NCBI GenBank assembly: GCA_963642885.1
Contig: CAVIJI010000013.1
Span: 1-47,075 of the forward strand
Source of the DNA: UMGS1696 sp963642885
GTDB taxonomy: Bacteria; Bacillota; Clostridia; Oscillospirales; CAG-272
Length of the DNA stretch: 47,075 nt
Direction: 5' to 3'
Shown: positions 34,995 through 43,732 of the stretch, one piece after another
Position numbering within the stretch: position 1 is the first letter of the stretch
How the letters are laid out: every line of letters starts with the position of its first letter
Notes under the pieces: model-generated
Told to the model about the DNA's origin: nothing
Database searches by the model: none
What the model saw: only the letters and a program-made list of their open reading frames with translations
Position numbers and translations under genes: made by a program

Positions 34995-37900
34995 CTATTT
35001 GGCGAAAAAACTCATGTATTTTCGCAGTACTTCAAGCAAAAATTCCGTATTTCTCATATTTTTCTTTGTTTTCATGGTTATATACGGATTTTGTCCGAGC
35101 ATCACACGTACGCCTAATGTCGGATATGCCGCTGCCAGCCTTTGAATTTTCACGGCATCGGGTGACAACATATACAGTCTTACACTGCCGTCTTTTTCTT
35201 CTATTTTCGAAAAACCGCATTGTCTGCCCATTGCTCTTATCCATGCAATGCGGCATAGATTGACCGCCTGAGAATTAGGCTCACCGTATCTGTCGCACAA
35301 TTCGTCTATAATGTCATTATAGTCGTCTTCGTTCTGTACCTTCGCAATTCTTTTATACATATCCATTCTCTGCGGTGCGGACATAATATAGTTTTGAGAA
35401 AGATACGCATCGCAGCGAATATCAACCGCACACTCGGGCAGTTCTTTTTTAACAGGCTCGCCTTTTTCTTCCACCACTGCCTCGTCCAACAGTTTCATGT
35501 ATAAATCATATCCTACCGCTTCCATGTGTCCGTGCTGCTCCGCTCCGAGAAGATTTCCCGCTCCTCTGATTTCGAGATCTCGCAGAGCTATTCTGAAACC
35601 CGCTCCGAATTCGGCATATTCCTTAATAGCCGCAAGACGTTTTTCGGCAATCTCGCTTACCTGCTTTCCGCGTTTATATGTAAAATACGCAAATGCTCTC
35701 GTGCTTGATCTTCCGACTCTGCCTCGTATCTGGTGCAGTTGAGAAAGACCGTAATTCTCGGCGTTTTCTATTATCAACGTATTCGCGTTCGGTACATCTA
35801 CTCCGGTCTCGATTATCGTAGTGCAAACCAAAATGTCTATTTCTCCCTTTATGAGCTGGTCCCACACATCCTCGATTTCATCCCTCTCAAGCTTGCCGTG
35901 AGCCACCGCTATTCTCGCATCTGGTATAGCTCTTCCGATTCGGTCTGCTACATTATAAATTCCCTCAACACGGTTATAGAGGTAAAATACCTGACCTCCT
36001 CGCCTGAGCTCGCGGCGTATAGCCTCGTTAATCAAAGCCTCGTCATACTCCATTACGTATGTCTGAACAGGCGAACGAAGCCCCGGTGCCTCCTCGAGCA
36101 CGCTCATATCCACGATTCCGCCCATTGCCATGTTAAGCGTTCTCGGAATCGGAGTCGCGGTCAAAGTGAGTATGTCGGCATTAACCGCAAGCTGTTTAAG
36201 CTTCTCCTTTTGCGCAACTCCGAAACGCTGCTCTTCATCTATTATTATCAGTCCCAAATCAAAGAAGCTTACATCCTTGGAGATAAGTCTGTGTGTTCCT
36301 ATGATTATATCCGTATCTCCGCGTGCTACCTTTCGCACGGCGGCCGCCTGCTCAGATTGAGTGCGGAAACGTGATACCATATCAATCTTAATCGGAAAAG
36401 CCCTCATTCGGCTCAGAAATGTCTGATAATGCTGATATGCGAGTATGGTTGTAGGAACTAAAACCGCAACCTGTTTACCGCTCATAACCGCTTTAAACGC
36501 GGCTCTGAGAGCAACCTCCGTTTTTCCGTATCCGACATCACCGCACAGCAGTCTGTCCATAGGATAAGGCTTCTCCATATCCTGCCTTATATCATCTATT
36601 GCGGCAAGCTGTCCGTCTGTTTCTTCGTATTCGAACGAATCGGCGAATTCCATGCACATGTCGTCATCGGGATCGAATGCTATTCCCTTTGTCTTTTTAC
36701 GTCTTGCATAAAGCTCTATGAGCTCCTTTGCCATCTCCTTTGTAGCTGCTTTAGCCTTGCTTTTGGTTCGTACCCAATCACTGCCTCCCATTTTCGACAG
36801 CTTTACCATGCCGTTGTCCGCCCCTACGCCTATGTATTTCGATACATGGTCAAGCTGATCTACAGGCAGAAACAGCTTATCGCTGCCCGCATACTTGATG
36901 TGTACATAATCTCGTGATGCTCCGTCTATGGTCAGTGTTTCGAGTCCCATAAACTGTCCTATACCATATGCCTCATGTACAACAATATCACCGACTGTCA
37001 GGTCGGCATATGATAAAATCGCCTCTGTGGCGTTCTTTTTTTTCTTTGCTTTCTTAAAATAATGTCCCCTTGTCGGTTTAACCGATTCCCGTGAATAGTC
37101 AAGCAATACAAATTTCGGATAAGCAAGCTCAAATCCTCCGGGGAATTCACCGCTCATTAATAATATCGGCGTATTGCTTTCCGTGGAAAAACTCTCGACG
37201 GCAGCATCGGTTTTATCTGCCTGAAGAACCGTGTAGCCCTCGGAAATCAATTCCTCGCTGATTGCATTGTTCTCACTCTCGGTAGCACATAAAACGGTAC
37301 AAAGATAACCGTCTTTTTTGAATCTGTCCAAGTCATCCTTAAACAGCGTTATGTTGCCCGAGTATGCCGGTACGTGTCTTGTATTAAACGTAAACAATCC
37401 CGCTGTCGAAAGTCCGCTGTGTGTTCTTATAAGACTGTCGACAATTACAACGGGAGATTCCTGTCGTCCGATTATCTCATCGAAGCTTCGCAGAAATATT
37501 CCGTTATTCTGCGGCGGCATTTCATGATGTTCGGTCATGTCGATAATGCTTTGTTCTATTAATGCATTTTGCGCTTTCGCTCTTTCCTCGATTTCATCAC
37601 AGTCCACCAATATCATCGGTCCGAGATCGTAGTCAAGCAGTGATGTACCCGACGGAAACAAAGTCGGAAGATATTTATCGGCATAATTAAGATCAAAGCC
37701 GTGCTCCGCCGATGTCAGCTCGCTGCTTAATACTTCAACCGCTCTTGCATTCTTGTCGTTCGCATCATTGCCGAGACGTCTGATTTGTTTTTTTATGATA
37801 TCTTTTAATTTATCGCGTTTTTCTTCGCTTACCATAAGCTCCTTTACAGGCGCAAGAATAATATCATCCTGAATATCTTCGGTAAAACGCTGTGTTTCAG

Positions 37901-38555
37901 ATGAAAAATATCCTATTCTGTCGATCTCGTCTCCGAATAGCTCGATTCGAATCGGTTGTGATGACGGCGGATACACATCGACTATTCCGCCTCGGACCGC
38001 AAACTGACCCGCGGATTCAACCAATTCCACACGTGTGTAACCCGCATTGATAAGTCGCACTGTGAATGCCGAAATATCGAGAGCGGCATCGTATGATATC
38101 TTTATACACTTCTCCTTAAGTTCTTCCGGAGATAAGGTTATTTGCAAGACCGCCTCTGCTGTCGTACAGATTACTTCCGCACGTGATTTCCGCGGTACGA
38201 TATCAACGAGCGATGACAGTACACTGAGTCTTTCACCTTCATAATCATGAGATGACGCAATATTCAGAAAACAATATTCTCTTGACGGAAAATACATTGC
38301 GCGTTTCCCGCACGAACGAAGAAACTCGCAAAATGATACGGCTCTTTTTTCGTTGGGAAACAGTATTATCGGAGGAAATCCGATATCGGAAAAATCCTCG
38401 GCCAAAGCCTGAAGAAAAACCTGTTCCGCACCGACGGTAAGACCGCTGACATTGTACGGCTTTCTCTTGCCGTATGAAGGAGCGGTTAGTGCAGCGGTTA
38501 ATGCCGTGTACTCGCGGTTTCTTCGCATAATATCGCAAAGCAGACTGTAATTCAT
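34995..38555 (-). CDS. mfd: Transcription-repair coupling factor Mfd
   Basis: Mfd is a DNA translocase that pushes RNA polymerase off lesions and recruits UvrA. This 1186-residue protein is full length. The UvrB-like N-terminal part is followed by the RNA polymerase interacting domain (VGDIVVHEAYGIGQFMGLETL). The RecG-type motor has Walker A GDVGYGKTEVA, IIDEEQRFGV and TATPIPRTL, then VCTTIIETGVDVP and RGRVGRS. A C-terminal TRCF domain completes it. AAAGGA lies before the ATG. It starts 20 bp after pth. Confidence 0.97.
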   Translation of the reverse strand: MNYSLLCDIMRRNREYTALTAALTAPSYGKRKPYNVSGLTVGAEQVFLQALAEDFSDIGFPPIILFPNEKRAVSFCEFLRSCGKRAMYFPSREYCFLNIASSHDYEGERLSVLSSLVDIVPRKSRAEVICTTAEAVLQITLSPEELKEKCIKISYDAALDISAFTVRLINAGYTRVELVESAGQFAVRGGIVDVYPPSSQPIRIELFGDEIDRIGYFSSETQRFTEDIQDDIILAPVKELMVSEEKRDKLKDIIKKQIRRLGNDANDKNARAVEVLSSELTSAEHGFDLNYADKYLPTLFPSGTSLLDYDLGPMILVDCDEIEERAKAQNALIEQSIIDMTEHHEMPPQNNGIFLRSFDEIIGRQESPVVIVDSLIRTHSGLSTAGLFTFNTRHVPAYSGNITLFKDDLDRFKKDGYLCTVLCATESENNAISEELISEGYTVLQADKTDAAVESFSTESNTPILLMSGEFPGGFELAYPKFVLLDYSRESVKPTRGHYFKKAKKKKNATEAILSYADLTVGDIVVHEAYGIGQFMGLETLTIDGASRDYVHIKYAGSDKLFLPVDQLDHVSKYIGVGADNGMVKLSKMGGSDWVRTKSKAKAATKEMAKELIELYARRKKTKGIAFDPDDDMCMEFADSFEYEETDGQLAAIDDIRQDMEKPYPMDRLLCGDVGYGKTEVALRAAFKAVMSGKQVAVLVPTTILAYQHYQTFLSRMRAFPIKIDMVSRFRTQSEQAAAVRKVARGDTDIIIGTHRLISKDVSFFDLGLIIIDEEQRFGVAQKEKLKQLAVNADILTLTATPIPRTLNMAMGGIVDMSVLEEAPGLRSPVQTYVMEYDEALINEAIRRELRRGGQVFYLYNRVEGIYNVADRIGRAIPDARIAVAHGKLERDEIEDVWDQLIKGEIDILVCTTIIETGVDVPNANTLIIENAENYGLSQLHQIRGRVGRSSTRAFAYFTYKRGKQVSEIAEKRLAAIKEYAEFGAGFRIALRDLEIRGAGNLLGAEQHGHMEAVGYDLYMKLLDEAVVEEKGEPVKKELPECAVDIRCDAYLSQNYIMSAPQRMDMYKRIAKVQNEDDYNDIIDELCDRYGEPNSQAVNLCRIAWIRAMGRQCGFSKIEEKDGSVRLYMLSPDAVKIQRLAAAYPTLGVRVMLGQNPYITMKTKKNMRNTEFLLEVLRKYMSFFAK

Positions 38556-38575
38556 GTATATTTTCCTTTATTATG

Positions 38576-39220
38576 TCAGAATCTGATTCCGTTAAGCTTT
38601 CCCATTGCATTATCCGCATTACCGTTAATTATTTCCGGCAATGCATCAAACACCGCACCGAATACGGAAAAAATCTTTTCTTCGTCTTCCTTAGGTATTC
38701 TGCCGAGAACCCAATCCGCCAATGAATAATCGGGATTCGGTTTTTCTCCGATACCTATGCGAATACGCTGAAAATCTTCACTTCCGAGCTGTTCGGTAAT
38801 ACTTTTCAGTCCTTTTTGTCCTCCATGTGAGCCGCTTTTTCTGAATCTGACTCTTCCCGGAGCTAAATAAATATCATCGCTTATTGCTATTATGTTGCTC
38901 GGTGCGATTTTATAAAAATCCGCAGCTTCCTTGACCGCCTCACCCGATGCATTCATATACGTCTGCGGTTTCATAATCATTACTCTGCGGCCCGCAATGG
39001 AAGTCATTCCGTATAACGACTTGAATTTCAATGTCTTTATCGGGCACGACAGCTTTTGAGATAAGTAATCCGCAAATAAAAATCCGGCATTATGTCTTGT
39101 GAATGTGTACTTATCTCCGGGATTTCCGAGTCCCGCAATAATAAACTCGGGCTTTCCGCTGTCCGCCGTCTGATCCGAACTATCTTTTATTTTTTTTAAC
39201 AATTCAAAAATATCCGCCAT
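38576..39220 (-). CDS. pth: Peptidyl-tRNA hydrolase
   Basis: Pth cleaves peptidyl-tRNAs dropped by ribosomes and recycles the tRNA. The protein is 214 residues from the ATG at 39220, which has AAAAGGA upstream; the frame stays open 28 codons further without support. Family motifs are IAGLGNPGDKYTFTRHNAGF with the catalytic His, PQTYMNASGEAV with Asn, and SDDIYLAPGRVRFRKSGSHGGQKGL with the catalytic Asp. The N-terminus carries an extra 26 residues (DIFELLKKIKDSSDQ) before the core. No promoter is visible between the gene and the upstream repeats. Confidence 0.96.
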   Translation of the reverse strand: MADIFELLKKIKDSSDQTADSGKPEFIIAGLGNPGDKYTFTRHNAGFLFADYLSQKLSCPIKTLKFKSLYGMTSIAGRRVMIMKPQTYMNASGEAVKEAADFYKIAPSNIIAISDDIYLAPGRVRFRKSGSHGGQKGLKSITEQLGSEDFQRIRIGIGEKPNPDYSLADWVLGRIPKEDEEKIFSVFGAVFDALPEIINGNADNAMGKLNGIRF

Positions 39221-39265
39221 TATTCGTTTCCTTTTCTGATGTACTTCTATGGTTGCGTATGTCGT

Positions 39266-39512
39266 GAAATTCTCGGGAGTGGGGCGGTTAGCTCGGCTGT
39301 TCAACCGAAGTTTATCCCCACTTAACTGTAAGACTCAACATCGGAGAATTTCCGCATTCGGAAATTCTCGGGAGTGGGGCGGTTAGCTCGGCTGTTCAAC
39401 CGAAGTTTATCCCCACTTAACTGTAAGACTCAACATCGGAGAATTTCCGCATTCGGAAATTCTCGGGAGTGGGGCGGTTAGCTCGGCTGTTCAACCGAAG
39501 TTTATCCCCACT
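39266..39512. repeat. Tandem array of a 95-bp structured repeat (2.6 copies)
   Basis: Copies begin at 39266, 39361 and 39456, exactly 95 bp apart, and appear identical; the last stops at 39512 after 57 bp. Two hairpins can be drawn in each full unit. One is a perfect 10-bp stem, GAGAATTTCC with GGAAATTCTC. The second is closed by GTGGGG with CCCCAC and contains an inner CGGTT with AACCG. The first copy lacks the left arm of the short hairpin. No frame is open. It fills the gap between pth and the nahK terminator. The orientation of any transcript is unknown. Confidence 0.95.
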
Positions 39513-39524
39513 CGGATAACGCAC

Positions 39525-39551
39525 AAAAAGCTCGTTTTATTTCAGACGAGC
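39525..39551 (-). terminator. Terminator of nahK
   Basis: On the minus strand GCTCGT pairs with ACGAGC across a 10-nt loop, followed by T5 (39525-39529). It lies about 25 bp after the nahK stop. Confidence 0.8.
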
Positions 39552-39574
39552 ATGTTTGTGTATTTTATTCGGTT

Positions 39575-40651
39575 TTATCTTCCGGCTATCTCGTGTACGA
39601 TTCTGCACATCTCATCGTAGTTCTCTTCGATATCACTGATGAGCTTAAATTGCGTTCTGGCTCTCACTAAATTGTGCTCCGGATATGCCGTTTTGAAGTA
39701 TGTGTCTCCGTTAAGATAATCCGCGAGGAATCTCGAACCGCATTCGAGAGTCATAAGCTTGATCGAGAACGGGAGAAGATTGAGTTCTTCATCCGTTATG
39801 TTCGTAAGCTCTTCAAGGAAACCTTTCGTGAATGCGGTAAAGTTATCTATCTTAAAGTATATCTTACTCAAATCACGCTCATCCTCTGCTCCGCTTGAAC
39901 CACCGAATCTGAGTGCGTCACCGTAATCGTAAAGGAGTGAGCCCGGCATTACAGTGTCAAGGTCGATTACGCATACACCCTCGCCCGTTTTGCTGTCAAG
40001 AAGAACGTTGTTGAGCTTGGTATCGTTGTGAGTTACTCTGAGCGGTATTCTGCCGTCTTTCAGTGCGTCAACAACTATTCCCGCATCGCATTCTCTGTCA
40101 AGAACAAACTTGATTTCGTCTTGTGCGGTAGAAGCTCTGCCTGCCTTATCGTTTTTCAATGCCTCTTTAAACTGCTCATATCTTACGGGAGTATTGTGGA
40201 AATCCACTATCGTCTCGTTAAGCTTATCAGCGGGATAATCCGCGAGCATTCTCTGGAATTTACCGAATGCACGTGCGGCATGATAAAGCTGTTCCGGTCT
40301 TTCGACTATATCGTACGACTTTGCACCGCCGATGAATTTATACACTCTGTAGTACTCGCCATCGGTGTGCTTGTAATAAGGCTTGCCGTCTACGGTATAA
40401 ATAAGCGAAAGCGTTTCTCTGTCGGGATCTCCGCCATCGGCGATTATCTTTTTGCGGAGGAACTCGGTTACTCCCATAATATTTTCCATAACCGCAGGCG
40501 GATTTGTGAATACATTCTTATCTATTCTCTGTAAAATATAGTCGGGTTTGGAATGAACGATGTAAGTATCGTTTATATGACCATTACCGTATGCCGAAGG
40601 CTTTATATCTAAATTAAAGTTTTTCAGTATTTCGTTGAATTGTATTTCCAT
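39575..40651 (-). CDS. nahK: N-acetylhexosamine 1-kinase
   Basis: The 358-residue protein belongs to the aminoglycoside-phosphotransferase fold and matches Bifidobacterium NahK closely in remembered segments: YGNGHINDTYIV, YILQRIDKNVF, RVYKFI, FHNTPVRYEQFKEAL, RVTHNDTKLNNVLLD, VIDLDTVMPGSLLYDYGD and FLADYLNGDTYFKTAYPEHNLVR. NahK phosphorylates GlcNAc/GalNAc at C1, feeding the galacto-N-biose/lacto-N-biose pathway. HNDTKLNN holds the catalytic Asp, and DLDT binds metal. AAAAGGA precedes the ATG. No phosphorylase or sugar transporter gene is adjacent, so it is orphaned here. It is divergent from the MBL hydrolase gene. Confidence 0.82.
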   Translation of the reverse strand: MEIQFNEILKNFNLDIKPSAYGNGHINDTYIVHSKPDYILQRIDKNVFTNPPAVMENIMGVTEFLRKKIIADGGDPDRETLSLIYTVDGKPYYKHTDGEYYRVYKFIGGAKSYDIVERPEQLYHAARAFGKFQRMLADYPADKLNETIVDFHNTPVRYEQFKEALKNDKAGRASTAQDEIKFVLDRECDAGIVVDALKDGRIPLRVTHNDTKLNNVLLDSKTGEGVCVIDLDTVMPGSLLYDYGDALRFGGSSGAEDERDLSKIYFKIDNFTAFTKGFLEELTNITDEELNLLPFSIKLMTLECGSRFLADYLNGDTYFKTAYPEHNLVRARTQFKLISDIEENYDEMCRIVHEIAGR

Positions 40652-40686
40652 GATATATCCTTTTCGTTTGTTTATAATCCATGTAC

Positions 40687-40716
40687 CTTGAGTATTAGTA
40701 TCTTGAGTATTAGTAT
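40687..40716. repeat. Two tandem 15-bp repeats at the nahK transcription start
   Basis: CTTGAGTATTAGTAT occurs twice in a row (40687-40701 and 40702-40716). The right copy overlaps the nahK -10 box, and the left copy falls in the early leader, where a regulator could act. Confidence 0.8.
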
Positions 40717-40740
40717 ATCATATTTTTTTATAAAAGTAAA
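40712..40740 (-). promoter_or_regulatory. Promoter of nahK
   Basis: Minus-strand TTTACT (40735-40740) and TATACT (40712-40717) are spaced by 17 bp, about 60 bp before the ATG. Confidence 0.6.
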
Positions 40741-40777
40741 TACTTAAATGTCAACTATTTTTCGTCGAACAGCTTGC

Positions 40778-40806
40778 TTGACAATATATTGCATTGATGA
40801 TATAAT
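40778..40806 (+). promoter_or_regulatory. Promoter of the MBL-fold hydrolase gene
   Basis: A perfect TTGACA (40778-40783) and perfect TATAAT (40801-40806) are spaced by 17 bp. The ATG at 40841 follows 35 bp later, leaving a short leader, and this argues against the upstream in-frame ATG at 40748. Confidence 0.85.
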
Positions 40807-40840
40807 ATTTTGGCACAATACTGTACATTTCGGAGGTCAT

Positions 40841-41542
40841 ATGATAGTTGTAAATAATATCGGTCACAGCGGTTTTTCGGTTGAATCCGAAACTCATATG
40901 TTCATCTTCGATTATTTCGAGGGCAATCTGCCGTCTCTCGCCATGAAAAAAAAGCTTTATGTTTTTATCAGCCATGTTCACAGCGACCACTATAATCCCG
41001 ATATTTTCCGTATGTGCCGCGAACATCCTTCGGTCAAATTTATCGTATCCTCGGATATCGCACGCTCGGAAGTCGAATCACACGGATCCTTCGACTATAT
41101 CTCGATAGAGCCCGGTATGGACATTAAGCTTGAGAGTAAATTTCGACTCAAGGCACTTCCGTCGACAGACAGCGGCGTCGCATATCTGTGTTGTCTCAAC
41201 GGACGCAATATATACCACGCGGGCGACCTCAATCTATGGCTCTGGAAAGGCATGGGCGAGACGGAGGTATGGGAAATGACCGACAGATTCCGCGAATATA
41301 CACGTGGGTTGAAGGGTTTTCATATCGATACGGCGTTTCTGCCACTCGATACGCGTCAGGGAATGTATTCTTACCTGGGATTCGACTATTATATGCGTCA
41401 ATTTAAAATCAAGCGTGCCATTCCCATGCATTTCTTCGGTTCTTCGAAAATTGTCGATGATCTGATATGCGACCCTATATCACGTGATTATCGTTCGAGA
41501 ATAGTAAAAATGAATCCCGGCACATCAGCATACTTTGATTAA
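40841..41542 (+). CDS. MBL-fold metallohydrolase (UlaG-like)
   Basis: The 233-residue protein has the metallo-beta-lactamase metal motif SHVHSDHYNPD near residues 47-57. Further metal-ligand segments are YHAGDLNLW and IPMHFFG. It is shorter than most and most resembles the UlaG-like subgroup of sugar-lactone or phosphodiester hydrolases; the substrate is unknown. CGGAGG lies 5 nt before the ATG. It is transcribed alone, between a consensus promoter and a strong terminator, and is divergent from nahK. Confidence 0.85.
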   Translation: MIVVNNIGHSGFSVESETHMFIFDYFEGNLPSLAMKKKLYVFISHVHSDHYNPDIFRMCREHPSVKFIVSSDIARSEVESHGSFDYISIEPGMDIKLESKFRLKALPSTDSGVAYLCCLNGRNIYHAGDLNLWLWKGMGETEVWEMTDRFREYTRGLKGFHIDTAFLPLDTRQGMYSYLGFDYYMRQFKIKRAIPMHFFGSSKIVDDLICDPISRDYRSRIVKMNPGTSAYFD

Positions 41543-41546
41543 TCAT

Positions 41547-41579
41547 ACTCCGCGACGGTTCTATGTCGCGGAGTTTTTT
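41547..41579 (+). terminator. Terminator of the MBL-fold hydrolase gene
   Basis: Arms ACTCCGCGAC (41547-41556) and GTCGCGGAGT (41565-41574) are perfect complements, followed by a T run to 41579. Confidence 0.92.
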
Positions 41580-41674
41580 CGACCGAATATTTAAACGAAT
41601 ATAAATTCACGGCTCGACAGCCGTCACGGCATTTCGGATTAATGAAAATTAATACGCCCGTATGCAATGTAATA

Positions 41675-41703
41675 TTGACAATTATTCACTATAATGGTAT
41701 AAT
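41675..41703 (+). promoter_or_regulatory. Promoter of the aconitase-isocitrate dehydrogenase operon
   Basis: Perfect TTGACA (41675-41680) and TATAAT (41698-41703) are spaced by 17 bp. A leader of about 78 nt precedes the ATG at 41788. Confidence 0.85.
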
Positions 41704-41787
41704 AATCATAATAATACATTTAAAATGAAATTTACATCGGATGTTAATTCATTATCCGCATGTATAAGCTATAAAACGGAGGATAAA

Positions 41788-43722
41788 ATGGGACTTACTC
41801 TTGCCGAAAAAATATTAAAAGCTCATACCGTAGACGGAGATTTTCATAAAGGCAGTGAAATAGGATTAAAAATAGACCAAACTCTCACACAGGATGCTAC
41901 GGGAACCATGGCGTATATTGAATTTCTTTCCATGGACATCGATCAGGTAAAAACCGAGCGTTCCGTAGCTTACATTGACCATAATACCCTGCAGTCGGGA
42001 TTCGAGAACGCAGACGACCACAGATTCATCTCTTCCGTATGTAAAAAGCACGGACTTTATTATTCACGCCCCGGTAACGGTATCTGTCATCAGGTACATC
42101 TCGAGCGTTTCGGTGCTCCCGGTAAGACATTGCTCGGCTCTGACAGCCACACTCCCACAGGCGGCGGAATCGGTATGATAGCCATGGGTGCGGGCGGTCT
42201 CGATGTAGCGGTAGCTATGGGCGGCGGTGCGTACTACATTACATATCCAAAAATCGTCAACGTAGAGCTTGTAGGAAAGCTCTCTCCGTGGGTTTCGGCT
42301 AAAGACGTAATATTAAAGCTTTTATCTATAATGTCGGTAAAGGGCGGTGTCGGAAAAATTATCGAATACACCGGAGAAGGTGTGAAAACATTATCCGTCC
42401 CCGAAAGAGCAACCATCACAAACATGGGTACCGAGCTCGGTGCCACAACCTCCATATTCCCCTCCGATGAAATCACACTCGCATTTCTTCGTGCACAAGG
42501 CAGAGAAGATGTGTATGTACCTCTTTCCGCTGATTCGGATGCGGAGTATGACGAGCACATCACAATCGATTTGTCCGCGGTTGAACCTATGGCGGCATGT
42601 CCTCATTCACCCGACAATGTTAAATCTATAAGCGAAATCGGCAAGATGAAAATTGACCAGGTTTGCATCGGTTCCTGTACAAACTCGTCGATTCTCGACA
42701 TGCTGAAGGTTGCGTACATACTCGACGGAAAAACGGTACATCCCGATGTTTCTTTGACTGTATCACCCGGTTCGAAACAGGTTCTCGGTATGATGGCCGA
42801 CAACGGTGCCTTGTCAAAGATAATCGGTGCGGGAGCGAGAATTCTCGAGTCCGCGTGCGGTCCTTGTATCGGTATGGGTCAGTCACCGAATTCCGGCGGA
42901 ATTTCACTCAGAACCTTCAACCGTAATTTCGAAGGACGCAGCGGAACAAAGGACGCTAAGGTTTACCTTGTTTCTCCCGAAGTTGCCGCAGCCTCCGCTA
43001 TAGCGGGATATCTTTGCGATCCGCGAGAGCTCGGTAATATGCCCGAATTTGTTCTGCCCGAAAAATACACAATCAACGATAATATGATTACCCTTCCCGC
43101 CTCACCCGAGGATGCCGAAAATGTCGAAATTCTACGCGGTCCGAACATCAAGGGATATCCGAAAACGGAGCCCCTTTGCGACAGTATCGTTGCCGAATGC
43201 TCGCTTAAGGTAGGTGACAACATCACCACAGACCATATCATGCCCGCAGGTTCGAAGATTCTTCCCCTCAGATCCAATATTCCCGCCATATCGAAGCATT
43301 GCTTCATAGCGTGCGATGAGAGCTTCCCCGAACGTGCTATTAGTCTCGGAAAGAGTATCATTATCGGCGGTGCCAACTACGGTCAGGGTTCGTCGAGAGA
43401 ACATGCGGCTCTCGCACCTTTGTATCTCGGCGTAAAAGCGGTAATCGCAAAATCCTTCGCAAGAATTCACAGACAAAACCTCGTTAATGCGGGTATTCTT
43501 CCACTCGAATTCGTTAACGAAGCCGATTATGACAAAATATCACAGGGTGATAGTTTGGAACTTAACGGTCTTAAAGCATTTATTCAAAACGGCGACAAAT
43601 TGACAATACACGACAAGACAAGCGGCATTTCGTTTGAGGTTAAATGTGAACTCAGCGAGAGAATGCAGAACGTGATTCTTTGCGGCGGTCTTCTCGAATA
43701 CACAAAAAGTTCTTTGAAATAA
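41788..43722 (+). CDS. Aconitate hydratase
   Basis: The enzyme isomerises citrate to isocitrate with a [4Fe-4S] cluster. It is 644 residues from the ATG at 41788 (GGAGG 7 nt upstream); an ATG 21 codons earlier has no site. Cluster ligands are CIGSCTNSS and ACGPCIGMG. Other conserved parts are LLGSDSHTPTGGGIGM, HIMPAGSK and the swivel-domain ANYGQGSSREHAA. The short architecture, related to the 3-isopropylmalate dehydratase superfamily and seen in many anaerobes, sets it apart from the 900-residue AcnA. It is followed after 10 bp by isocitrate dehydrogenase. Confidence 0.93.
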   Translation: MGLTLAEKILKAHTVDGDFHKGSEIGLKIDQTLTQDATGTMAYIEFLSMDIDQVKTERSVAYIDHNTLQSGFENADDHRFISSVCKKHGLYYSRPGNGICHQVHLERFGAPGKTLLGSDSHTPTGGGIGMIAMGAGGLDVAVAMGGGAYYITYPKIVNVELVGKLSPWVSAKDVILKLLSIMSVKGGVGKIIEYTGEGVKTLSVPERATITNMGTELGATTSIFPSDEITLAFLRAQGREDVYVPLSADSDAEYDEHITIDLSAVEPMAACPHSPDNVKSISEIGKMKIDQVCIGSCTNSSILDMLKVAYILDGKTVHPDVSLTVSPGSKQVLGMMADNGALSKIIGAGARILESACGPCIGMGQSPNSGGISLRTFNRNFEGRSGTKDAKVYLVSPEVAAASAIAGYLCDPRELGNMPEFVLPEKYTINDNMITLPASPEDAENVEILRGPNIKGYPKTEPLCDSIVAECSLKVGDNITTDHIMPAGSKILPLRSNIPAISKHCFIACDESFPERAISLGKSIIIGGANYGQGSSREHAALAPLYLGVKAVIAKSFARIHRQNLVNAGILPLEFVNEADYDKISQGDSLELNGLKAFIQNGDKLTIHDKTSGISFEVKCELSERMQNVILCGGLLEYTKSSLK

Positions 43723-43732
43723 GGTGACTGCA

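Noticed and set aside
39266..39512. CRISPR array or integron attC sites
   Set aside because: The period is exact and there are no variable spacers, no cas or integrase genes, and no attC core pair (GTTRRRY with RYYYAAC) could be found.
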